Of a stretch of 5,363 bases of DNA, positions 1 to 5,363 are shown piece by piece (the stretch's first letter is position 1; every line of letters starts with the position of its first letter). A program made the translations under genes and the position numbers. Origin of the DNA: Syntrophaceae bacterium (GTDB lineage: Bacteria; Desulfobacterota; Syntrophia; Syntrophales; Fen-1087); assembly GCA_003161855.1 (NCBI GenBank), contig PMNM01000070.1, positions 1-5,363 of the forward strand. The letters are read 5' to 3'. Below the pieces are notes generated by a model. That model saw only the letters and a list, made by a program, of their open reading frames with translations. It had not been told where the DNA came from and searched no databases.

Positions 1-411
1 GCGGACCTTGCCCTCCAAATCGTAAGAACGGTCGGGAAGACCTTCGATAATCCCATCTTTTTGACATTGGCCACAACAAAAGCAACCGCATTGAAAAAAA
101 AGGGAAAAAAAGAGGGCTTGAGGATCGCCCTGGAGGCCTTTCCAGACAGGATGTATACGGACGCAGGAGATCTGCTTTCCCGGGAACAGGCGGGCGCCGT
201 TCTGAAAGATCCAGACCTCATCGCCCAAAGGGCTGTCAAAATGATCAAGGAAAAAGGGATCGAAAGCATCCATGGCCGTTGGCTCGACCTGGATATTGAC
301 ACCCTCTGTATTCATGGAGACAACCCGGAGAGCATCGAGGCGGCAAAAAAAATCGTCGCCGCTTGTGCAAAGGAAAAATTTCAGATCAGGCCGCTGGGTG
401 AGTTTATTTAG
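1..411 (+). CDS. pxpA: 5-oxoprolinase subunit PxpA (LamB/YcsF family), 3' part only
   Basis: The frame is open from base 1 to the TAG at 409-411, giving the last 136 residues of a protein whose family is usually about 240-255 residues, so roughly 110 N-terminal residues lie outside the window. Seen here are the family's C-terminal signatures: EAFPDRMYTDAGDLLSR followed by GAVL (bases about 133-210), and LCIHGDNPESIEAAKKI (about 304-354). PxpA is a cytoplasmic subunit that acts with PxpB and PxpC in ATP-dependent opening of 5-oxoproline to L-glutamate. The N-terminal metal/substrate region of the family cannot be checked. The TTG at 61 is an internal codon, not the start. The stop codon directly abuts the pxpB ATG. 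One local oddity is a Lys-rich segment (KKKGKK) encoded by two A-runs at 94-111. The family assignment is firm; the enzymatic role comes from known homologues plus the adjacent partners. Confidence 0.93.
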   Translation, partial: ADLALQIVRTVGKTFDNPIFLTLATTKATALKKKGKKEGLRIALEAFPDRMYTDAGDLLSREQAGAVLKDPDLIAQRAVKMIKEKGIESIHGRWLDLDIDTLCIHGDNPESIEAAKKIVAACAKEKFQIRPLGEFI

Positions 412-1056
412 ATGAACCTTTCGCGTTACGGTGAAGACGGAATTCGCATCCTCTTCGGAGACGTCATCGACCTGGATGTTCATGAAAGGGTCAGGCATTT
501 CTTTTTTTTCATAAAATCCCTGCAGCGGGAGGAGATCATCGATATTATCCCCAGCTTCAGGTCCTGTCTGATTTATTTTGATCTCCAGCAGACGACGTTT
601 GAACGATTGTCTTCCCTGATCATGGAAAAAATGCAGGCGTCATCATCCCTCCCGGTAGTTCCGGATCCCTTCATTCACGAAATTCCGGTCCGCTACGGCG
701 GCGAATGCGGGCCGGATATGGCGTTTGTCTCCTCCCATACGGGGCTGTCCGAGAATGAAATTATTGACATCCATACCGGCATCACTTATACCGTTTTTGC
801 CATTGGCTTCATTCCCGGGTTTCCCTACCTGGGCATTCTGGACCAGAGGATTCAGGTCCCCAGACTGGAGACCCCCCGCGTCCAGATTCCCGAGGGGTCT
901 GTCGGCATTGCGCAACGCCAGACAGGGATATACCCTTTTCAGTCTCCGGCCGGCTGGCGTATTATCGGCCTGACAGAAGTCAGCCTGTTTAATGATCGAA
1001 AAGAACCATACAGTCTCCTGAAAATCGGCGACAGGGTAAAATTCGTGAAGGTATGA
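412..1056 (+). CDS. pxpB: 5-oxoprolinase subunit PxpB (KipI / 'allophanate hydrolase subunit 1' family)
   Basis: This is a complete protein of 214 residues, typical for stand-alone PxpB. Visible family motifs are PVRYGGECGPDM (residues 92-103), the hallmark GFIPGFPYLGILD (132-144), and the run from PRLETPR (150-156) through EGSVGIAQRQTGIYP to GWRIIG (about 161-186). PxpB pairs with PxpC and, with PxpA, hydrolyses 5-oxoproline to glutamate at the cost of ATP in the cytoplasm. The ATG follows the pxpA stop with no gap. A weak GGTGA lies about 10 nt upstream, so translation is probably coupled to pxpA. The 3' end overlaps pxpC by ATGA. An 8-T run (502-509) encodes four consecutive Phe residues (30-33). 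Many databases would call it allophanate hydrolase subunit 1; the absence of an amidase domain and the pxpA neighbour favour 5-oxoprolinase. The Bacillus homologue KipI also inhibits a sporulation kinase, which is unlikely to be the role here. Confidence 0.94.
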   Translation: MNLSRYGEDGIRILFGDVIDLDVHERVRHFFFFIKSLQREEIIDIIPSFRSCLIYFDLQQTTFERLSSLIMEKMQASSSLPVVPDPFIHEIPVRYGGECGPDMAFVSSHTGLSENEIIDIHTGITYTVFAIGFIPGFPYLGILDQRIQVPRLETPRVQIPEGSVGIAQRQTGIYPFQSPAGWRIIGLTEVSLFNDRKEPYSLLKIGDRVKFVKV

Positions 1057-2009
1057 TTGAAATCATCCATCCCGGTTGGCTTTCCTGTATCGTGGATCGG
1101 GGGAGATACGGATATGCCTCGGTGGGCATCCCTCCCTCATCCGCGCTGGACCTTTATGCGTACAAGGCCCTCAATCTTTTAACCGGTCATGAGGAGGATG
1201 CGCCCGTCCTGGAAGTCATGGGGGCCCCCTTTTCCTTGAAATTTCACGAGGAGGTCCTCTGTGCCATCACGGGTGCCAAAGTCCAGGCAACCCTCAACGA
1301 GCAACTGATCAAGCCTTGGACATCCTTCAGGGCCACGGCAGGCAGCTTGCTGCAAATAAAGGAGGTGATGGAAGGTTTTCGGTTCTACGTCGGTTTTTCG
1401 GGAATAATGACCCTGGAAAAGATTATCGGCAGTTTTACAACCAACATCGAATGTCAGTTTGGCGGCTATCAGGGCCGGACCCTTGCCTGCGGGGATTTGC
1501 TTCACTTCAGTGAATGGAAAGAAACCGATCGGCGCTCGCTGCCTGAACGTGAAATTCCCGTCATGCATTCCCCACACCGGCTGCGGGTTGTGGAAGGACC
1601 GGAAATACACTATTTTACCGATGAATCCGTCAAAAGGTTCGTCGACAGAGAAAGCAGGATCATTTACGACGTTTCTTCAAAAACGAACCGGACGGGAATC
1701 CGGTTGGAAGGACCGCCGTTAAGCTTCCGTGAAGAGGTAGAAAAGAGCATCATTTCTGAGGGCATCCTGCCGGGAACGGTGCAGATCCCAGGGGATGGAT
1801 TACCGATTATCATGCTCTACGAAAGGACGATCGGCGGATATGCCAGAATAGCCATGGTGGTCAAGGCAGACCATGACCGCCTGGCACATCTGAAGCCCGG
1901 GGATTATGTCCTGTTCGAAATGGTTAGCCTGGAAGAGGCAGAAAAGCTTTGGGAAGGGAAACGAAAAAGCATAACTTCTTTAAATAAAACAGTCAGGAGG
2001 TTATCATGA
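1053..2009 (+). CDS. pxpC: 5-oxoprolinase subunit PxpC (KipA / 'allophanate hydrolase subunit 2' family)
   Basis: This is a complete protein of 318 residues, within the usual range for the family. Recognisable blocks are GYASVGIPPSSALD (20-33), AITGA (71-75), GFSGI with IIGSFTT and FGGYQGRTLACGD (114-148), RVVEGPEIHYFTDE (168-181), VSSKTNRTGIRLEGPPL (207-223), and SEGILPGTVQIPGDGLPI followed by ERTIGGYARIAMV (235-269). It forms the catalytic complex with PxpB and PxpA that turns 5-oxoproline plus ATP into glutamate. The start is supported by the family's usual opening (MIEI..PG) and the ATGA overlap with pxpB. There is no well-spaced Shine-Dalgarno (GAAGG at 1047-1051 is too close), so translational coupling is likely. 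The last 19 residues are a basic tail (GKRKSITSLNKTVRRLS) beyond the conserved fold, and the coding sequence there also carries the ribosome binding site of the next gene. The GFSGI block lacks the double Gly many relatives have; I do not read this as inactivation. Confidence 0.94.
   Translation: MIEIIHPGWLSCIVDRGRYGYASVGIPPSSALDLYAYKALNLLTGHEEDAPVLEVMGAPFSLKFHEEVLCAITGAKVQATLNEQLIKPWTSFRATAGSLLQIKEVMEGFRFYVGFSGIMTLEKIIGSFTTNIECQFGGYQGRTLACGDLLHFSEWKETDRRSLPEREIPVMHSPHRLRVVEGPEIHYFTDESVKRFVDRESRIIYDVSSKTNRTGIRLEGPPLSFREEVEKSIISEGILPGTVQIPGDGLPIIMLYERTIGGYARIAMVVKADHDRLAHLKPGDYVLFEMVSLEEAEKLWEGKRKSITSLNKTVRRLS
1995..2000 (+). promoter_or_regulatory. Strong ribosome binding site for the substrate-binding protein
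   Basis: A perfect AGGAGG sits 5 nt before the ATG at 2006, inside the last codons of pxpC. It is the best Shine-Dalgarno match in the window. It fixes the start of the binding protein and suggests that gene is translated more than its neighbours, as expected for a periplasmic binding protein needed in excess over its membrane complex. Confidence 0.85.
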
Positions 2010-3265
2010 AAAAGCTTTTGAAAGTCATTTGTTTGTCCTTGTTGTTGTTTTCTTTTACATCCCTGGCCTGTGCTCAGGATGAAATCCGGATCGGCGTTCT
2101 CTTTCCCCTGACGGGGCCTCTGGCCAGCACAGGACAGGGACTACTGGAAGGGGCAAAACTAGCAGCGGACATCGTCAATACAAAAAATAATCTGAATATG
2201 CCCCTGGCAAAAACAGCCGGTCTGCCCAATCTGAAAGGCGCCAAGATCAAGATCATTCCCGGGGATCATCAAGGGAAACCCGAAATCGGCATGGCGGAAG
2301 CGGAGCGGCTGATCACCCAGGAAAAGGTGGTCGCCATCATTGGCTGCTACAACAGCGCAGTCACCGCGACTGCATCCCAGGCTGCTGAGCGTTATGGCAT
2401 TCCGTTTCTGAACGACAGCTCCACCTCACCCAGTCTGACCGAGAGAAATTTCAAATGGTTCTTCAGAACCACCCCGAACGACGACCTGCTGAGTGAAAAT
2501 TTTTTCCATTTCCTGAACGATCTAAAGAAGAAAAAAAATATTACGGTCGGCCCGATTGCGCTGCTCTATGAAAACACCCTGTTCGGTTCGGACTCAAGGA
2601 AATTTCAGGAGAAGTACGCCCAGAAATACGGCTACAAAATAAGCGGCGTCGTTCCCTATCCGGCCAAGAGCACCCAGTTGACGTCGGAAATCCAGAAGCT
2701 CAGAACCTTCAATCCCTATATCGTCATGCAGACGTCCTATACGGCCGACGCGATCCTTTCCATGAGGACCTACAAGGAACTCAATTTCGCGCCGAGCGCA
2801 CTCATTGCGAACAATGCCGGCTTTAACGACCCCGAATTTATTAAATCCCTCGGTAAAGATGCAAATTATATCTTCAGCCGCGAAGTCTGGGCCAAGGACT
2901 TGTCCGCAAAAAAACCGATGATCAAGACTATCGCGGACATGTTCGAAAAGCGGGCCGGGAAACCCATGTCGGGTGACTATGCCCGGTCATTCACCGGAAT
3001 GATCGTCCTGGCCGACGCCATCAACAGGGCGAAATCCACGGAACCGGATAAAATCCAGAAGGCCCTTCTCGAAACCAACATCAAACCTGACCAGCTGATC
3101 ATGCCCTGGAACGGCGTGAGATTCGATCCAAAGAGCCATCAGAACATGCTGGGCAAGGGGATCATCGTCCAGATCCAGAACGGCGAACGCTATACCGTAT
3201 GGCCCTTCAATCTGGCGACGAAAGACGTGATCTGGCCGTTCCCGAAGTGGGAAGGCAGAAAGTAG
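2006..3265 (+). CDS. Periplasmic substrate-binding protein of a HAAT/Liv-type ABC importer
   Basis: The 419-residue protein starts with a classic Sec signal peptide: MKKLLK, a hydrophobic stretch to about residue 20, and an ACA cleavage site before Gln24. Cys22 is not in a good lipobox, so it is probably a soluble periplasmic protein. The mature part is a two-lobed type I periplasmic binding protein: IRIGVLFPLTGPLASTGQG (27-45), GCYNSAVT (113-120), NDSSTSPSLTERNFKWFFRT (136-155), LYENTLFG (187-194), and a second lobe ending in aromatic-rich WPFPKW. The two Ser/Thr-rich loops (113-120, 136-145) lie where LivJ-like proteins bind ligand. It is longer than LivJ (about 370 residues), partly through an insertion near residues 58-77 (TKNNLNMPLAKTAGLPNLKG). 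It delivers ligand to the permeases encoded next. Family annotation would say branched-chain amino acid transport, but ligand cannot be read from sequence; linkage to pxpABC suggests 5-oxoproline or a related compound. Its start overlaps the pxpC stop by ATGA. Confidence 0.93.
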   Translation: MKKLLKVICLSLLLFSFTSLACAQDEIRIGVLFPLTGPLASTGQGLLEGAKLAADIVNTKNNLNMPLAKTAGLPNLKGAKIKIIPGDHQGKPEIGMAEAERLITQEKVVAIIGCYNSAVTATASQAAERYGIPFLNDSSTSPSLTERNFKWFFRTTPNDDLLSENFFHFLNDLKKKKNITVGPIALLYENTLFGSDSRKFQEKYAQKYGYKISGVVPYPAKSTQLTSEIQKLRTFNPYIVMQTSYTADAILSMRTYKELNFAPSALIANNAGFNDPEFIKSLGKDANYIFSREVWAKDLSAKKPMIKTIADMFEKRAGKPMSGDYARSFTGMIVLADAINRAKSTEPDKIQKALLETNIKPDQLIMPWNGVRFDPKSHQNMLGKGIIVQIQNGERYTVWPFNLATKDVIWPFPKWEGRK

Positions 3266-3273
3266 GATAAACG

Positions 3274-4137
3274 ATGGAGGGGGTCTTCACCCAAACCCTG
3301 GTCAGCGGCCTGCTCATGGGCTTCATCTATGCTCTGATTGCCGTGGGTCTGACCATGATCTTCGGCATGATGGATATCGTCAATTTTGCCCATGGTGATT
3401 ACCTCATGGTGGCCATGTATTTCGCCTACTGGTTTTTCGTCCTCTTCGGCATGGACCCCCTCCAATCCCTTCCCCTGGTGACGCTGCTCCTGTTCGGACT
3501 GGGAATCATCACCTACTACATCCTGATCAAACCCATCATCAACGCCCCCATGCTCTCCCAGATCTTTGTCACCTTCGGGGTGCTGATCTTTCTCCGGGGC
3601 CTCGCCCAGTTTTTCTGGAAGGCGGACTACCGGATGATCCCCCAGACCTGGTTAAGCGGTAATATCAATTTCTTCGATGTCTATATCGGCATTCCCCAAC
3701 TGACGGCCGCCGGGGGCGCCATTCTCTGCAATGGCCTGATCCTGTGGTTTCTGAAAAAAACCCGGCTGGGGATGGCCTTGGAGGCCGTCTCGGAGGACAA
3801 GGAAGCGGCCCGGCTCATGGGCATCAACAGCGACCGCATGTTTGCCCTGGCCTGGGGAATCGGGATTGCCACCGTCGGCGTGGCTGGCTCATTGTTGACC
3901 AGTTTTTACTATGTCTTTCCCGAGGTAGGCGCCAACTTCGGACTGGTCGCCTTTGTCGTCGTGGCACTGGGTGGTTTCGGCAGTGTCGCCGGGGCCTTTA
4001 TCGCGGGTATTATCGTCGGACTGGTTGAGGTGCTGGGCGGCTATCTCATTGCGCCCTCTCTAAAGTTCATGTTCGTCCTCATTCTGTATCTGGCCGTGGT
4101 CTTCATCCGACCGCAGGGACTCATGGGGAAGAAGTGA
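3274..4137 (+). CDS. LivH-type branched-chain amino acid ABC transporter permease
   Basis: This 287-residue, very hydrophobic inner-membrane protein has the length and motifs of LivH permeases. The N-terminal signature runs from SGLLMGFIYALIAVGLTMIFG (11-31) into NFAHGD (37-42). The cytoplasmic loop that contacts the ATPase is at about 163-190 (TRLGMALEAVSEDKEAARLMGI). It is followed by ALGGFGSVAGAFIAG (231-245) and the C-terminal RPQGLMG (280-286). About eight membrane segments are plausible by eye. It forms half of the transmembrane channel with the LivM-type protein encoded next. It begins 8 bp after the binding-protein stop; AGGA at 3264-3267 with a 6-nt spacer supports this ATG. The gene symbol is withheld because the substrate is unknown and livH would imply leucine/isoleucine/valine. 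No defect is visible. Confidence 0.95.
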   Translation: MEGVFTQTLVSGLLMGFIYALIAVGLTMIFGMMDIVNFAHGDYLMVAMYFAYWFFVLFGMDPLQSLPLVTLLLFGLGIITYYILIKPIINAPMLSQIFVTFGVLIFLRGLAQFFWKADYRMIPQTWLSGNINFFDVYIGIPQLTAAGGAILCNGLILWFLKKTRLGMALEAVSEDKEAARLMGINSDRMFALAWGIGIATVGVAGSLLTSFYYVFPEVGANFGLVAFVVVALGGFGSVAGAFIAGIIVGLVEVLGGYLIAPSLKFMFVLILYLAVVFIRPQGLMGKK

Positions 4138-4144
4138 GGCGGGC

Positions 4145-5089
4145 ATGAAAAAGAGTCTCTGGGTTTTTGTGTTGTTTGTAGGCGTTCTTGCCGCACTCCC
4201 CCTGGTCTTTCACGACCCCTTCCCCCGGCATCTTCTGATTATGGTCATGCTGTATGCCACGATGAGCATCGGCTGGAATATTATCGGCGGCTACACGGGA
4301 CAGGTCTCTTTCGGCAACGCGGCATTCTTCGGTGTCGGCGCCTATACGACGGCCGTTCTCCTGATAAACTACGGCATCACCCCCTGGGTCGGCATGCTGG
4401 CTGGCTGTGTGCTTTCCGTAGGGCTTGCCATCATTGTGGGTTACCCCTGTTTCCGCCTGCAGGGACATTACTTTGCCATCGCCACGATTGCCGTCGGAGA
4501 GATCATGCTGGTGATCTTTACCAACTGGGACTATGTGGGTGCAGCGGTGGGTATCTACATACCCATCCTGGAGGAATCCTTCATAAACTTTGAGTTCCAT
4601 TCCTCGAAAATCCCTTACTACTATATCGTCCTGGCCATGCTCCTGTTCGCCATCGCGGTCTCCTATGCCATCGAAAAAAGCAGGCTGGGCTATTACCTGC
4701 GGGCCATCAAGGATGATCCGGACGGCGCCCGGAGTCTGGGGATCGATATTCAACGATACAAGCTGATCGCCTTTTCCATATCGGCGGTGCTGACCTCCAT
4801 ATGCGGCACGTTTTACGCCCAGTACGTCCTGTACATCCATCCGTCCAGCACGATGGACCTGATGATGTCCATCCAGCTTTGCATCATCGTGTTGATCGGT
4901 GGTATCGGGAAACTCTTCGGACCTGTCGTGGGGGCATTCGTGTTCATTCCGCTGACGGAGCTGACCCGGGTGTATCTCGGCAGCGAGGGACAGGGGATTG
5001 ATATGATCATCTACTCCCTCCTGATTATTGTCCTGGCCATTGCCCGGCCGCAGGGGCTTTGGGCCTTGTTTAAAAAAGGTGAGCGATGA
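4145..5089 (+). CDS. LivM-type branched-chain amino acid ABC transporter permease
   Basis: This 314-residue integral membrane protein is typical of the shorter LivM proteins that lack the long N-terminal extension of E. coli LivM. Motifs seen are NIIGGYTGQVSFGNAAFFGV (45-64), RLQGHYFAIATIA (104-116), the ATPase-contact loop SRLGYYLRAIKDDPDGARSLG (179-199), IGGIGKLFGPVVGA (251-264) and ARPQGLW (300-306). It pairs with the LivH-type permease to form the import channel in the cytoplasmic membrane. Between residues 127 and 140 it reads NWDYVGAAVGIYIP where many LivM proteins carry a TGG-x-x-G motif; I infer a subfamily variant rather than damage. It starts 7 bp after the previous stop, with GAGG at 4136-4139 and a 5-nt spacer. 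The stop overlaps the ATPase start by ATGA. Confidence 0.95.
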   Translation: MKKSLWVFVLFVGVLAALPLVFHDPFPRHLLIMVMLYATMSIGWNIIGGYTGQVSFGNAAFFGVGAYTTAVLLINYGITPWVGMLAGCVLSVGLAIIVGYPCFRLQGHYFAIATIAVGEIMLVIFTNWDYVGAAVGIYIPILEESFINFEFHSSKIPYYYIVLAMLLFAIAVSYAIEKSRLGYYLRAIKDDPDGARSLGIDIQRYKLIAFSISAVLTSICGTFYAQYVLYIHPSSTMDLMMSIQLCIIVLIGGIGKLFGPVVGAFVFIPLTELTRVYLGSEGQGIDMIIYSLLIIVLAIARPQGLWALFKKGER

Positions 5090-5363
5090 ACGGTAAGATT
5101 CTGGTGGTGGATAATGTCACGAAACGCTTTGGGGGACTCACGGCCAATGCGAATATCTCCTTTTCCATGAATAAAGGGGAGATCATCGGACTTATCGGCC
5201 CGAACGGTGCCGGTAAGTCCACACTGTTTAACTGCATCTCATGCTTCTACAACGCAAACAGCGGAAAGATCACCTTCAAGGGCCAGAGTATCATCCGCAA
5301 GAATCCGGAATCCATCTGCCGGATGGGGATCGGCCGCACTTTCCAGATCGTCCGGATCTTCAA
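5086..5363 (+). CDS. LivG-type ABC transporter ATPase, 5' part only
   Basis: The first 92 codons are present and the frame is open to the window edge; LivG proteins are usually about 250-260 residues, so roughly two thirds is missing. Visible are the A-loop region VTKRFGGLTA (11-20, aromatic Phe15), the Walker A motif GPNGAGKST (38-46), and the Q-loop in RTFQIVRIF (84-92, Gln87). The GxGRTFQ context is characteristic of LivG/LivF ATPases. The signature motif, Walker B and H-loop lie outside the window. The protein is a cytoplasmic ATPase subunit that powers import through the two permeases. The start lies in an ATGA overlap with the LivM gene, preceded by AGGTGAG at 5077-5083, which is rather close to the ATG. 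Cys50 and Cys53 form a CISC sequence just after Walker A, where relatives often have Gly or Arg at the second Cys. A LivF-type partner is expected downstream but is not seen. Confidence 0.95.
   Translation, partial: MNGKILVVDNVTKRFGGLTANANISFSMNKGEIIGLIGPNGAGKSTLFNCISCFYNANSGKITFKGQSIIRKNPESICRMGIGRTFQIVRIF

Noticed and set aside
61..63. TTG as a possible start of a short pxpA
   Set aside because: The frame is open upstream to base 1 and reads like ordinary family sequence; there is no Shine-Dalgarno, and the family needs about 110 more N-terminal residues.
643..915. A 90-codon minus-strand frame and an overlapping plus-strand frame (725-973) within pxpB
   Set aside because: Both overlap the hallmark PxpB motifs in the correct frame, are low in recognisable structure and have no sign of an independent start.
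1179..1610. A 143-codon open frame on the minus strand opposite pxpC
   Set aside because: No recognisable motif and fully antisense to conserved PxpC blocks; a chance open frame.
1960..1992. AT-rich stretch before the binding-protein gene as an internal promoter
   Set aside because: There is a loose -10-like AT run but no convincing -35 at proper spacing, and the sequence is coding pxpC; not enough to call.
2057..2077. Possible lipoprotein signal (Cys22 in SLACAQ) in the binding protein
   Set aside because: The residues before Cys (Ser-Leu-Ala) do not fit a lipobox, which wants Leu at -3 and a small residue at -2, while ACA before Gln24 is a good signal peptidase I site.
4121..4840. A 239-codon open frame on the minus strand opposite the LivM-type permease
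   Set aside because: The translation is rich in Asp, Gly, His and Gln with no domain or motif I recognise, and lies opposite a clear permease gene. It is the expected shadow of a hydrophobic coding sequence.

Overview
The window is fully covered by one tightly packed set of genes, all on the + strand. Five genes are complete, and one is cut at each edge. The order is pxpA (3' part), pxpB, pxpC, a periplasmic substrate-binding protein, a LivH-type permease, a LivM-type permease, and the 5' part of a LivG-type ATPase. Junctions are very tight: TAG directly followed by ATG, an ATGA overlap, another ATGA overlap, then 8 bp, 7 bp and a final ATGA overlap. This is almost certainly one transcription unit that begins before the window and continues past it. 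No stretch of 300 bases lacks a gene, and I see no RNA gene, mobile element, CRISPR array, terminator or long repeat.

The left block (about 1-2009) encodes the prokaryotic ATP-dependent 5-oxoprolinase PxpABC. Older annotation calls these proteins LamB/YcsF, allophanate hydrolase subunit 1 (KipI) and allophanate hydrolase subunit 2 (KipA). The complex opens the lactam ring of 5-oxoproline (pyroglutamate), a spontaneous damage product of glutamine and glutamate, to give L-glutamate.

The right block (about 2006-5363) encodes an ABC importer of the hydrophobic/branched-chain amino acid uptake (HAAT, Liv) family. It has a secreted binding protein, two permeases and the first ATPase. A second ATPase (LivF) would be expected downstream but is outside the window.

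The main biological inference is that importer and enzyme work together: the importer may bring in 5-oxoproline, or a related compound that yields it, and PxpABC turns it into glutamate. The operon layout suggests this, but the sequence does not prove the ligand.

The organism is a bacterium and most likely Gram-negative, because the binding protein has a cleavable signal peptide with an ACA site and no good lipobox. Base composition looks moderately GC-rich, somewhat above 50% by eye, with Lys-rich proteins. A Desulfobacterota/deltaproteobacterial (Syntrophus-like) source would fit the style of the genes, but this is only an impression.
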